NCBI RefSeq assembly: GCF_025499465.1
Contig: NZ_JAIMCA010000005.1
Location: forward strand, 62,001 to 126,000
Length of the DNA: 64,000 nucleotides
Reading direction: 5' to 3'
DNA from: Allobosea sp. BH3
Lineage (GTDB): Bacteria > Pseudomonadota > Alphaproteobacteria > Rhizobiales > Beijerinckiaceae
How positions within the stretch are numbered: position 1 is the stretch's first letter; each line of letters opens with the position of its first letter. The notes below the pieces were generated by a model. It was not told where the DNA came from, did no database searches, and saw nothing but the letters and a program-made list of their open reading frames with translations. This document shows positions 1-8,560 of this stretch, piece after piece. Position numbers and translations under genes: made by a program.

Positions 1-810
1 TGTATCCTGAGCGATCGGGATGCGGCGCAGCGAGGGCGGAAGAATCTGCAATTCCTCGGCGTCATAGCCAATGCCGTGCCAGATCAGTTCGCGCTTGCCA
101 GCCACGACCAGCGTTCCATCAAAGCCGTGAAAGATCGCAGCCTCGTATTCGGGGTTTTTCACCTGCGCCGGCGTATAGGTTGGAATGCCGAAGTCGTCGA
201 TCAAGCTGCACTGCAGGAAGAAGGCGTTCCAATCGGTCGCTGCGACAAGGTCGTAGCCCTTTTCCTTGGCGAGCTCGGTCAAAGCGGCCAGCGAGGCACC
301 GCGATTGATGGATGGGTCTTCGTCCTGCACGTAGACGACGTGAGCAGGAATCGATGGGTTGAACTCGACGACGACGAGCTTTGCCTTGTGACGAACCAGC
401 CCGTTCCAGACATGATAGTCGTTTCCGTCGATGTCGATTGACAGAACATCGAACGTCGGCGGCGCCTTCGCGATATCGAGCAGGTTGTCCAGGCAGTTTT
501 TGCCGCTTCCCTCGACGAGCGCGTTGAGCTTGTAGATCTTATCGTTGTCAGCGTAGTTCTTGAGAAGATCTTGAAAACGTTCGGCGCTGCCTTCTATGAA
601 GCAACCAGCCCAGCCTTCATCGGCAAGTCGTGCTGAATTCGAGAGATGGCGCCCGTCCCAGGCGCCGAACTCTACAAAGTATCCAGACCGGCATTGAATC
701 GCGCCCAGAATGTGCTCAATGATTCCGTCCTCTCCCGATTGGGAGTGCACATCCTTGCGCCAGGCCTGATATGGTAGATTCGGCCTGCCACCGACGGTTC
801 TGAGGATCAT
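1..810 (-). CDS. FkbM-like SAM-dependent methyltransferase, C-terminus cut by window edge
   Basis: The reading frame is open from an ATG at 810 to the left edge of the window, giving 270 visible residues without a stop. About 35-55 residues in, it carries a glycine-rich segment (FVEFGAWDGRHLSNSA) that resembles the SAM-binding motif I of FkbM-like (Methyltransf_21) methyltransferases. A later acidic strand, VLSIDIDGNDYHVW, fits the motif II/III region. An AG-rich ribosome site (AAGAGAAAG) lies upstream of the ATG. Such enzymes commonly O-methylate sugars in glycan clusters, and this gene lies at the edge of one, but the acceptor is unknown. It is transcribed away from the glycosyltransferase genes that follow. 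The family call is by motif recognition only. Confidence 0.75.
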   Translation of the reverse strand, partial: MILRTVGGRPNLPYQAWRKDVHSQSGEDGIIEHILGAIQCRSGYFVEFGAWDGRHLSNSARLADEGWAGCFIEGSAERFQDLLKNYADNDKIYKLNALVEGSGKNCLDNLLDIAKAPPTFDVLSIDIDGNDYHVWNGLVRHKAKLVVVEFNPSIPAHVVYVQDEDPSINRGASLAALTELAKEKGYDLVAATDWNAFFLQCSLIDDFGIPTYTPAQVKNPEYEAAIFHGFDGTLVVAGKRELIWHGIGYDAEELQILPPSLRRIPIAQDT

Positions 811-992
811 TTCAGCGCGACTTTCTCTTGTCCGAAAGCGTCGGAGGTTGCTGGTCTAGAGGCGGCGAGGGCGGTTGACAAGACAAGCCCCAACCTGCGC
901 GGAGCACGCGTGTCGTAGAGCTGGCAGGCTAGAAGTGGGTTGAGATACTGCCACGCATCGGTTTATTGAGCGTCCGGCTCAGGAGCATTTTC

Positions 993-1868
993 GTGTCAAC
1001 CATCACCGTTCGCCTGATCGGCGGGCTCGGCAACCAGTTGTTTCAATATGCAGCGGCACGCGCGCTCGCCCTGCGCCACGAAGCGCAGGTGAAGCTCGAT
1101 CTCTCCGGCTTCGAGAGTTACGGGCTACGACGCTACGAACTCGACGCCTATCCGATCGTTGCGGGCATTGCCACGCCCGAGGAAGTCGCGGCCATCGACA
1201 CGCACCAGCCGGCGAGCGGGCTGCTGGACAGGGTTCTGGCTCGCTTGCGACCGCGCCCCGCGCAGCACTACCGCGAGCCGCATTACCACTATGACCCGGA
1301 GTTGGCGCGGCAGTCACTGCCGATCTTCATGGACGGGTACTGGCAGAGCGAACGCTACTTCATCGACGCCGCCCACGTTATTCGCAAGGAGCTGACGCCG
1401 CGCGAGGTGCTGGATCCGGATAACGCCGCCGTCGCTGCCGATATCGGCAAGCTCAACGCCGTCTCGCTGCATGTGCGGCGCGGCGATTATGTCAGCGACA
1501 GCCACACCAATTCCTATCATGGCATCTGCTCGCTCGATTACTACCGGGCGGCGGTCGCGTATATTCAGGATAAGGTCGCTGAACCGCATCTGTTTGTCTT
1601 TTCGGATGATCATGACTGGACCCGCGATAACCTGAAGCTCGACCTACCCACGACCTATGTCGTCGCGAACGCCGCGGATCGCGGCTTCCGCGACATGCAG
1701 CTGATGTCGCTCTGCCGGCACCATGTGATCGCCAACTCGTCGTTCAGTTGGTGGGGGGCCTGGCTCAACCCGTCGCCGGCCAAGATCGTCGTGGCGCCGG
1801 CGACGTGGTTCGCCGCGAGCACGAACGACACGAAGGACCTCGTGCCTGAAGGCTGGGTGCGGCTGTGA
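993..1868 (+). CDS. Alpha-1,2-fucosyltransferase (glycosyltransferase family 11)
   Basis: The 291-residue protein should transfer L-fucose from GDP-fucose to a galactose-type acceptor at the cytoplasmic face. It opens with the GT11 hallmark IGGLGNQLFQYAAARAL. It has the nucleotide-sugar motif HVRRGDYV near the middle and the C-terminal NSSFSWWGAWLN block, all diagnostic of bacterial FutC/WbsJ-like enzymes. I chose the GTG at 993 because AGGAG sits 8 bases before it; a longer TTG start at 966 has no such site. The stop overlaps the GTG of the next glycosyltransferase by four bases, so the two are translationally coupled. The gene needs GDP-L-fucose, yet the only gmd/fcl sequence in the window is a degraded scrap at 12.1-12.4 kb. 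Confidence 0.9.
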   Translation: MSTITVRLIGGLGNQLFQYAAARALALRHEAQVKLDLSGFESYGLRRYELDAYPIVAGIATPEEVAAIDTHQPASGLLDRVLARLRPRPAQHYREPHYHYDPELARQSLPIFMDGYWQSERYFIDAAHVIRKELTPREVLDPDNAAVAADIGKLNAVSLHVRRGDYVSDSHTNSYHGICSLDYYRAAVAYIQDKVAEPHLFVFSDDHDWTRDNLKLDLPTTYVVANAADRGFRDMQLMSLCRHHVIANSSFSWWGAWLNPSPAKIVVAPATWFAASTNDTKDLVPEGWVRL

Positions 1869-2896
1869 GCGCGCCGATCGTCAGCGTCATCATGTCGGTC
1901 TACAATGGCGCTGAATTGGCGCCCGCGGCGATCAAGTGCATCCTCGACCAGAGCTTCACCGATTTCGAGTTCATTGTAATCGACAATGGCTCCTTCCGGG
2001 ACGACACGCGGGCCCGACTTCATGCGATCGCAAGCGAGACCGGGGATGCGCGGCTGCGCATCGTCGATCTCGATCAGAACATTGGGCTCGCCGGCGCGTT
2101 GAACCACGGCATCTCACTCGCCCGGGGGTGCTATATCGCCCGACAGGACCACGACGATCTCTCGGCGCCGGATCGGCTGGAGAGGCAGGTTCGCTTCCTC
2201 GACCAGCATCCGCGCTGCGGTCTGCTCGGCACGCGAGCGGAAATCTGGATCGGGAATGCTCCGACCGGCCGCAACCACGATCACCCGATCGACACTGGCG
2301 CACTTCTGGTCGACCTGCTGGCCAACAATCCCTTCGTGCATTCTTCGGTCATGATGCGGCGCGAGGCGCTCGACAAGGTCGGTGTCTACACGACCGACCC
2401 GAACCGCCAGCCGCCGGAGGACTTCGAACTTTGGTCGCGCATCGCGCGGGCCTATGACGTGGTCAACCTCCCTGAGCGGTTGGTATTCTACCGCGAAATG
2501 CCGTCCAGCATGTCGCGCGACGGCGCGAATCCCTTTCTCGAGAAGCTGCTGCTGCTCTGCGCAGAGAACATCGCCTGGTGGAACAGGCTCGATGCACCCG
2601 ATCGGGCATGCCACGACGCCGCCGCCCTCCTGCACGCCGCCTATGATCGTCTTTCCGCCACGGCGGACATCGAGGCCGTATGCGCGAGGATCACGGGAGC
2701 TTGTGAGGTGATCGCCCAGCGTGCCCCGACGGGGGATCTGGAGAAGCACCGCGACGTGATGCTCGCTAATGCCCGCCACCATTTCATCCATGCCCGCAAA
2801 TTGCCCGGCTGGGCGAAGCCTCTGATCGCTCTCGGCCGCGGCCTGCCGGTGCCGGGCGCGCTGAAGGGCTGGGTCAGGTCGCGGCTTTCCCGTTGA
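1865..2896 (+). CDS. Glycosyltransferase family 2
   Basis: The protein has 343 residues. The N-terminal GT-A fold starts with PIVSVIMSVYNGAE, followed by FIVIDNGS and the metal-binding acidic run RQDHDDLSAPDR near residue 95. A later PPEDFELWSRIA segment matches the ED-type catalytic motif of inverting GT2 enzymes. The C-terminal 130 residues are less conserved and helical. There is no membrane segment, so it is probably a cytoplasmic or peripheral transferase adding one sugar to a lipid-linked oligosaccharide. It begins at a GTG overlapping the fucosyltransferase stop (GTGA) and is followed by the GT4 gene after 4 bases, so all three are likely one operon. Donor and acceptor cannot be read from sequence. 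Confidence 0.88.
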   Translation: MSAPIVSVIMSVYNGAELAPAAIKCILDQSFTDFEFIVIDNGSFRDDTRARLHAIASETGDARLRIVDLDQNIGLAGALNHGISLARGCYIARQDHDDLSAPDRLERQVRFLDQHPRCGLLGTRAEIWIGNAPTGRNHDHPIDTGALLVDLLANNPFVHSSVMMRREALDKVGVYTTDPNRQPPEDFELWSRIARAYDVVNLPERLVFYREMPSSMSRDGANPFLEKLLLLCAENIAWWNRLDAPDRACHDAAALLHAAYDRLSATADIEAVCARITGACEVIAQRAPTGDLEKHRDVMLANARHHFIHARKLPGWAKPLIALGRGLPVPGALKGWVRSRLSR

Positions 2897-2900
2897 ACGC

Positions 2901-4376
2901 ATGAAGAGAAGACCGATGCGGCTCCTTCTGGCCTGTGAATTCTACCACCCCAGTCGCGGCGGCGTTCAGGAGGTTATGCGCCAGCTCGCCGAGCGCTTCG
3001 TCGCCGCCGGGCATGACGTCACCGTCTGCACCACGAGGCTGCCGGAGCGTGACTTCACGATCCACAACGGCGTGAAGATCGAAGAGTTCGACATTTCCGG
3101 CAATCGCGCCAACGGCCTGCGAGGCGACACCCAGCGCTATGTCGACTTCCTCAAGGCATTCGATGGTGATGCGATCCTGATCAAGGCCGCGCAGCAATGG
3201 ACTTTCGATGCCGCTTGGCCGGCGCTCGATACGATCAAGGCACGCAAGGTCTTCATTCCCTGCGGCTTCTCCGGCCTCTATGAACCGGCCTATCAGGCCT
3301 ATTTCAAGGAACTGCCAGCGATCCTGGCCAAATTCGACCGCCTCATCTTCTACGCCGAGCGATATCGCGACGTGGATTTTGCCCGCGCACACGGCCTCAC
3401 CAAGCTCTCCTTCCTGCCCAACGGCGCCAGCGAGGTGGAGTTTGCGGCGGCTCCGGCGCCGGGCATCCGTCAACGGCTTGGCATTTCTCACGACGCGTTG
3501 ATGATCATCACGGTCGGCACGCCGATCAACGCGAAGGGGCACACGGAGCTCGCCGAGGCCTTTGCGAAACTCGCGCCCAACGGGCGTTCGCTGGCGCTCG
3601 TCCTGAACGGTCAGTGGCCGCTGCCGCCGGTTCCGCTGCCGGAAGAGGCCGAATCACTCGTTATAGTGAACGAGCCTCCGCCAGCCCTTCCGGTCACTGC
3701 GAGAGCATTTCGCATCCTGCGACGCGCCAGGGAACTCATGATGCAACGAGGTTTCAGGGCCTTCGCCGAGCGGACCTCGTTGTGGCTTTACCACCGCTCT
3801 CTCTGGATCCTGCGCGGCATGATGCGGTCGCTCCAGTCGGCCGCTCCCGAACCTTTCCGGCTGCTGAGGCGTCTCGTGAGCCCGTGGAAGCCGGTACTGC
3901 CGCCGAAGACGATCGACGATCACATCGCAGACAGCGTGGCGCAGCCCGACAAGATCGTGGTGAAGACCAATCTCCCTCGCACTGCGCTGGTCGAAGCCTT
4001 CTTCGCCGCCGATCTGTTCGTGTTTGCTTCGAACATCGAGTACTCGCCATTGGTCTTGTTCGAGGCAGGTGCCGCCGGTCTGCCTTACCTGACAGTGCCC
4101 GTCGGCAACGCGGACGAGATCGTCCGCTGGACGCGTGGCGGCGAGGTCTGTCCGGCCGAGAAGGATGAGCGCGGCTATACGCGTGTCGATCCATCGGTGC
4201 TTGCCGAGCACGTTCAGAGCCTGCTCGACGATCATGATCGCCGGCGTCGCCTCGGCGCGGCCGGTCGTGCCGCCTGGCGCCAGGACTTCAATTGGGCTGC
4301 CATCGCTCCGCGCTATGAGGCGATATTGCGGGGCGATATCCAATCCGACGCCGAGATGGATCGAGGATCAGGCTAG
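2901..4376 (+). CDS. Glycosyltransferase family 4 with a long linker
   Basis: This 491-residue GT-B protein has an N-terminal Rossmann half (LLLACEFYHPSRGGVQEVMRQLAERF, where GGVQE is the usual GT4 loop). Its C-terminal half includes FAADLFVFASNIEYSPLVLFEAGAAGLP, the retaining-GT4 E-x7-E region (E..SPLVLFE), which contacts the donor nucleotide. Between the halves lies a basic, arginine-rich stretch of roughly 90 residues (about residues 260-350). That is longer than usual and may bind membrane or be lineage-specific. An internal ATG at 2916 is preceded by a better ribosome site (GAAGAGAAG) than the ATG at 2901 and gives a more typical N-terminus, so the true start may be there. The gene is co-directional with both neighbours. 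Confidence 0.85.
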   Translation: MKRRPMRLLLACEFYHPSRGGVQEVMRQLAERFVAAGHDVTVCTTRLPERDFTIHNGVKIEEFDISGNRANGLRGDTQRYVDFLKAFDGDAILIKAAQQWTFDAAWPALDTIKARKVFIPCGFSGLYEPAYQAYFKELPAILAKFDRLIFYAERYRDVDFARAHGLTKLSFLPNGASEVEFAAAPAPGIRQRLGISHDALMIITVGTPINAKGHTELAEAFAKLAPNGRSLALVLNGQWPLPPVPLPEEAESLVIVNEPPPALPVTARAFRILRRARELMMQRGFRAFAERTSLWLYHRSLWILRGMMRSLQSAAPEPFRLLRRLVSPWKPVLPPKTIDDHIADSVAQPDKIVVKTNLPRTALVEAFFAADLFVFASNIEYSPLVLFEAGAAGLPYLTVPVGNADEIVRWTRGGEVCPAEKDERGYTRVDPSVLAEHVQSLLDDHDRRRRLGAAGRAAWRQDFNWAAIAPRYEAILRGDIQSDAEMDRGSG

Positions 4377-4378
4377 AT

Positions 4379-5377
4379 ATGATGGATAACAACTCGACCT
4401 TCGGGCCACTTGGGAAATTGCGAGGTCTGCTTGATTCAGCAAGGGCGCAGGTTGGTCTCGCGCTGCTGCCGAAAGAGGACCGGCGCTATGCGCTGCAGGG
4501 GCTCGCCAACAAGCAGATTGCGGAACGCTATCCAGCGAACCTCGATTTCGTCGCCGAGGCTCTCCGACTCTCCGACTACGTGTCGCAGACGCTGCATGAG
4601 AGGTATTGGCTGCAGGACGTCCTCGAGCAAAAGGACTTTGTGCAGAGCTTCCTCGATCGACGCAGGGGCGAACAGCGCGACCAGCAGAGCTTCCTCGGCG
4701 AGCTCGCAGCTTTCCGCGATCGTAGCGCAAGCGTCGATCGTGACTTCTCCGTAAGCGACGAAGATTTGCTGCCGCAGCTCAACGACAAGAGGGAGACGAC
4801 GCCGTTCGATCGGCACTATCTCTACCATCCGGCGTGGGCGGCTCGGATCTTGGCGCGGACCCTGCCGCAAGAGCATGTCGATATCGCCTCCATCCTTCAG
4901 TTCGCCACGATGGTTTCCGCATTTGTGCCGACGCGCTTCTACGATTTTCGCCCCGCGATTCTCGGTCTGAGCGATCTCCAATCCGGCTCTGCCGATCTCA
5001 CGGCCTTGTCGTTCCCGGATCGTTCGATCGCGTCTTTGTCCTGCATGCATGTGATTGAGCATATCGGCCTCGGCCGATACGGCGATCCGATCGACCCGGC
5101 AGGTGACCTAAAAGCCATCGGCGAGCTCGTTCGCGTCCTTGCTCCCGGAGGTGATCTGCTCATCGCCACGCCGGTCGGACGCAAGCGTGTCCAGTTCAAT
5201 GCCCACCGAATCTACGACTACAAGGAATTCGCCTCCTATTTCGCTCCGTTGGAGCTGGTCGAGTTCTCGCTCATCGAAGAGAAGGGCGAGCGTGGGCCAA
5301 TCGTCTCGCCCCCGGACGACCTCGTCATGGCGCAGGACTATGGCTGTGGTTGCTTCTGGTTCAAGCGCAAGGCATGA
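4379..5377 (+). CDS. DUF268 domain protein, methyltransferase-like
   Basis: The protein has 332 residues. The C-terminal part has the DUF268 signature: SCMHVIEHIGLGRYGDPIDP, then a GELVRVLAPGGDLLIATPVG segment and FNAHRIYDYKEF. The order resembles a class I SAM methyltransferase core (post-motif II with a conserved histidine-glutamate pair, then a P/G-rich motif III), but the glycine-rich SAM motif I is not obvious. The N-terminal 130 residues are charged and probably helical. DUF268 proteins occur in surface polysaccharide clusters and have no settled activity. It starts two bases after the stop of the GT4 gene (ATGATG; either ATG could be used), which suggests coupling. I infer a sugar- or lipid-modifying role only from context. 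Confidence 0.75.
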   Translation: MMDNNSTFGPLGKLRGLLDSARAQVGLALLPKEDRRYALQGLANKQIAERYPANLDFVAEALRLSDYVSQTLHERYWLQDVLEQKDFVQSFLDRRRGEQRDQQSFLGELAAFRDRSASVDRDFSVSDEDLLPQLNDKRETTPFDRHYLYHPAWAARILARTLPQEHVDIASILQFATMVSAFVPTRFYDFRPAILGLSDLQSGSADLTALSFPDRSIASLSCMHVIEHIGLGRYGDPIDPAGDLKAIGELVRVLAPGGDLLIATPVGRKRVQFNAHRIYDYKEFASYFAPLELVEFSLIEEKGERGPIVSPPDDLVMAQDYGCGCFWFKRKA

Positions 5378-5434
5378 CGAGCCCGGTGCCATCCGAAGGA
5401 TGGCGCTATTCGAAGTCCCAGCGAGGCGTGATTG

Positions 5435-6526
5435 ATGTCCGCGAGCCCCGTGCCGCTGCTCCCGTTCGAAACGACCTTGGCCGGACGCCGGCTGATGGTG
5501 ACCGGCCATACGGGCTTCACCGGCGGCTGGCTGTCGCTCTGGCTGAAGTCGATTGGCGCCGAGGTATCGGGGTTGGCGCTTGAGCCCAATACCTCACCAA
5601 ACCTTTTCTCCGAAGCCGCGATCGGAGACGGGATCCTTTCGGAGATCGGGGATATTCGCCATATGGCGGCGGTCCAGCGGGCAGTCGAGGCCGCGACGCC
5701 CGAAGTGATCTTTCACCTCGCGGCGCAACCGCTCGTCTCCCGGGCCTTCGAAGACCCGATCGAGAGCTTCGCTACCAACGTGCTTGGCACCGCCCATGTG
5801 CTGGAAGCCGCACGGAACACGCCGGGCGTCAAGGCCGTGGTCTGTATCACGACCGACAAGGTCTATGCCGATCAGAGCTGGCATTGGGGCTATAGGGAGC
5901 CGGACCCGCTGGGCGGGAAGGACCCCTACAGCGCCTCCAAGGCTTGCACCGAGCTCGTAGCGGCCTCCTATCGCGCCACTCTGGCCGCGCGCGGCAATGG
6001 CGTGAGGATCGCGACCGCGCGGGGCGGCAACATCATCGGCGGCGGTGATTGGTCCGACAACCGCATCGTCCCCGACTTCGTCAGGGCGACTGTCTCGGGC
6101 TCCGGACTGACCATCCGCAATCCGCAGGCGATCCGACCCTGGCAGCATGTGCTGGCTCTGGTCCATGGCTACATGGTTCTGGCGCACAACCTGCTGAGCG
6201 TGCCGGAGACCGATGCGAGCTGGAACTTCGGCCCGCGTAGCGATGAGATGAAGCCGGTTTCCGCGCTGCTCGACGCGTTGCAGGGGGAATGGACGCCGAT
6301 CAAGGTCAACGTCACGCCCGGAAGCTTTCCCGAAACGCATTTCCTGCATCTCGACAGCACCAAGGCGCGCCGCGTCCTCGGCTGGCAACCGCCCATCGAC
6401 TTTGCCGGGACCGTGGCTCTGACGGTGGATTGGTATCGCCGGCACGCAGAGGATCCCGGCTCCGCCCGGGCCACGACACTCGAGCAAATCTCCGGCTATC
6501 GTTCCGCGCTGCTCGCGCAAGCCTGA
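5435..6526 (+). CDS. rfbG: CDP-glucose 4,6-dehydratase
   Basis: This NAD-dependent short-chain dehydratase converts CDP-D-glucose to CDP-4-keto-6-deoxy-D-glucose. The 363-residue sequence has the Rossmann motif VTGHTGFTGGWLSLWL and the family-typical FHLAAQPLVSRAFEDPIESFATNVLGT. The active site segment is CITTDKVY...KDPYSASKACTEL (threonine, aspartate and lysine with the Y-x3-K pair). Downstream, RGGNIIGGGDWSDNRIVPD is characteristic of RfbG as opposed to dTDP-glucose dehydratase. The ATG at 5435 is preceded by GAGG at a suitable distance; a TTG one codon earlier is unlikely. Together with rfbF at 7.5 kb it defines a CDP-hexose branch. Confidence 0.93.
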   Translation: MSASPVPLLPFETTLAGRRLMVTGHTGFTGGWLSLWLKSIGAEVSGLALEPNTSPNLFSEAAIGDGILSEIGDIRHMAAVQRAVEAATPEVIFHLAAQPLVSRAFEDPIESFATNVLGTAHVLEAARNTPGVKAVVCITTDKVYADQSWHWGYREPDPLGGKDPYSASKACTELVAASYRATLAARGNGVRIATARGGNIIGGGDWSDNRIVPDFVRATVSGSGLTIRNPQAIRPWQHVLALVHGYMVLAHNLLSVPETDASWNFGPRSDEMKPVSALLDALQGEWTPIKVNVTPGSFPETHFLHLDSTKARRVLGWQPPIDFAGTVALTVDWYRRHAEDPGSARATTLEQISGYRSALLAQA

Positions 6527-6528
6527 CA

Positions 6529-7443
6529 GTGGATCGCGTCCTCATCACCGGGGCCTCCGGCTTCATAGGTCGGCATCTCGCTCGGCATTGCCGGACGTTC
6601 GCGGACGAGACCTGGGCCCTGACGCGGCCCGGGCGCGGTTCCGCCCTGCCGGCCGAGTTGCGTGCCGCGGAAGCCGATCTCGAGGACGAAGCATCGCTCC
6701 GGTCCGCCATTCACGCAGTTGCGCCGTCGCTGATCATGCATCTGGCGGCCTATGGCGTGGCTCCGCAGGACCGCGATCCGCTGGCGATGCAACGGGTCAA
6801 TGTCGATCTCGGCGCCGCCATCGTGCGAGCGGCGGCCGGCTGCGGAGCGGCGGTCGTTTCCGCCGGAAGCTGTGCGGAATATGCCCAGCCCGACGAACCG
6901 AAGCGCCTGAGCGAGCAAGCGCCGCTCGAACACGAAAAGCTCTACGGCTCCTCCAAGGCTGCAGGCGGCCTGCTGGCGCTGGGGACGGCTGCTGCCCTCG
7001 GCGTTCCGATGCGGCACCTGCGCTTGTTCAACGTCTATGGTCCGGGGGAAGCACCGCATAGGCTGATCCCCAGCCTGGTCGCGCAACGTGGCAGCGGGCG
7101 CAGGGTCAGCCTGTCCGCGGGCTCCCAGATTCGCGACTTCATTCATGTCGACGACGCCACAGCCGGCATAGCGATCGCCGGCCGGCGGCTGCAGGCCGGG
7201 ACGATCCGGGGCAGCAAGGCCCTCAACCTGTGCACTGGCGTCGGAACCACCGTCCGCGACCTGGCGACACTGGCGGCGGAGGCCTGCGGGGTCGCCCTGG
7301 ACAATCTCGGCTTCGGCGACCTGCCAATGCGCGCCGACGAGATTCCCTATCTGGTCGGAGACCCCGATGAAATGGCGTTTGATCTCGATTGGCGAGCCAC
7401 TTATGGTCCCGCCGCGGGAGTTAAGGCCACTGTCGAAACATAG
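6529..7443 (+). CDS. NAD-dependent epimerase/reductase of the CDP-sugar branch
   Basis: This 304-residue extended short-chain dehydrogenase begins at a GTG 2 bases after the rfbG stop. It has an N-terminal LITGASGFIGRHLARH nucleotide motif, an MHLAAYGVAPQDRDPLAMQRVNVDL segment and an active site with SAGSCAEY followed by LYGSSKAAGG (Y-x3-K). The later RLFNVYGPGEAPHRLIPSLV and IRDFIHVDD blocks are typical of NDP-sugar epimerases and 4-ketoreductases. Placed between rfbG and rfbF, it most likely acts on CDP-4-keto-6-deoxyglucose as a C4 reductase, in the style of abequose or 6-deoxyhexose synthases. No 3-dehydrase (rfbH) is visible, so the product may be a CDP-6-deoxyhexose and not a dideoxyhexose. 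Substrate assignment is inference. Confidence 0.82.
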   Translation: MDRVLITGASGFIGRHLARHCRTFADETWALTRPGRGSALPAELRAAEADLEDEASLRSAIHAVAPSLIMHLAAYGVAPQDRDPLAMQRVNVDLGAAIVRAAAGCGAAVVSAGSCAEYAQPDEPKRLSEQAPLEHEKLYGSSKAAGGLLALGTAAALGVPMRHLRLFNVYGPGEAPHRLIPSLVAQRGSGRRVSLSAGSQIRDFIHVDDATAGIAIAGRRLQAGTIRGSKALNLCTGVGTTVRDLATLAAEACGVALDNLGFGDLPMRADEIPYLVGDPDEMAFDLDWRATYGPAAGVKATVET

Positions 7444-7487
7444 GCTGACGGGAGGCCCTCGAGAATCGGGCGGGCAGAGGTGAATCA

Positions 7488-8258
7488 GTGAAAGTTGTGA
7501 TTCTTGCGGGCGGTTTTGGTACGCGCCTCTCAGAAGAAACGGATGTCAGGCCTAAGCCTCTCGTCGAGATCGGCGGAAAGCCGATTCTTTGGCATATCAT
7601 GAAAATCTACGAAGCAGCCGGGCTGAGCGACTTCATCATCTGCTGTGGCTACAAGGGGCAGATGATCAAGCACTACTTCGTGAATTACTTCATGGAGAAT
7701 TACGACATCCAGGTGGACCTCGGCGCGAACAAGGTCGAATTCCTGGGCCATCCGAGCGAACGCTGGAAGGTCACGATGGTGGATACCGGCGCCGACAGCA
7801 TGACCGGCGGCCGCGTGAAGCGCATCGCACACCTGCTTGGCGACGAACCGTTCTGCCTGACCTATGGCGACGGCGTGGCGGATCTCGACATTCGGCAGGT
7901 GATCGCGCACCACCAAAAGCACGGACGAAAGGCAACCGTCACGGCCGTGCCGTCGCCGGGGCGCTTCGGCATCCTTGAGCTCGAAGGCGGAGCGGTCGCG
8001 AATTTCCGGGAAAAGCCTGCGAACGAGATGGGTTGGATCAATGGCGGCTTCTTCGTATTGGAGCCGTCCGTGATCGATCTGATCAGCTCCGACGCGACGA
8101 TCTGGGAGCGCGAGCCCCTCGAAGCGCTGGCGAAGACCGGTGAGCTTTCCGCCTATCGCCACACCGGCTTCTGGCGCCCGATGGACACGTTGCGCGACAA
8201 GCGCGATCTTGAGCAGATGTGGGCGAGTGGACAGGCTCCCTGGAAGATCTGGCCCTGA
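7488..8258 (+). CDS. rfbF: Glucose-1-phosphate cytidylyltransferase
   Basis: The enzyme makes CDP-glucose from CTP and glucose-1-phosphate, the entry step for CDP-linked deoxysugars. The 256-residue protein opens with VVILAGGFGTRLSEETDVRPKPLVEIGGKPI, the nucleotidyltransferase signature with the RfbF-specific SEET-x-x-RPKP variant. It continues with FIICCGYKGQMIKHYF and the metal-site aspartate segment LTYGDGVAD. NGGFFVLEPSVIDLI follows, then a C-terminal GFWRPMDTLRDKRDLE. Start is the GTG at 7488 with AGAGG seven bases upstream. It is 44 bases after the reductase gene and is the last gene of the forward run; about 300 bases of apparently non-coding DNA follow. Confidence 0.95.
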   Translation: MKVVILAGGFGTRLSEETDVRPKPLVEIGGKPILWHIMKIYEAAGLSDFIICCGYKGQMIKHYFVNYFMENYDIQVDLGANKVEFLGHPSERWKVTMVDTGADSMTGGRVKRIAHLLGDEPFCLTYGDGVADLDIRQVIAHHQKHGRKATVTAVPSPGRFGILELEGGAVANFREKPANEMGWINGGFFVLEPSVIDLISSDATIWEREPLEALAKTGELSAYRHTGFWRPMDTLRDKRDLEQMWASGQAPWKIWP

Positions 8259-8560
8259 TGCTGCGCGCCTCGGAAAGGCCGTTATAGGGCTGACTTCGAC
8301 TTGCAAAGCTGTTCAGGCTCGCCCATCGCCACCCCGCTCCGGAGCTGCGAGCATCGCTTGAGCACGACTTCCATAAGGCCGGTTGGAGCTTCTGCTGGAT
8401 GTCGCACATCATGCGCGATACCGGCTTTGTGGATAGTGTGCTGAGTAGCTGGTTCGCCGGGCGTGTGTCTGCAGGGCACGGACTTCGTTACCCGAGCCTC
8501 GGTGGGTCGGATCAAATGTCCTCACTCAGCGTAGTGCAGCCTGGATCTTTCACTGTCGGG
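8259..8560. other. 302-base gap with a short possible coding scrap
   Basis: No complete gene is recognised between rfbF and the methyltransferase. On the plus strand a frame is open from about 8291 to 8692 and reads protein-like (HDFHKAGWSFCWMSHIMRDTG), but it has no good start and runs into the opposite-strand methyltransferase. It could be the worn end of a lost glycan gene or chance. I see no clear terminator for rfbF here. Confidence 0.3.

Noticed and set aside
980..992. AGGAGCATTTTCG before the fucosyltransferase looks like the start of the repeat found at 54475
   Set aside because: The match stops after 12-13 bases and the rest of the repeat is missing; it is better explained as a ribosome site followed by chance similarity.
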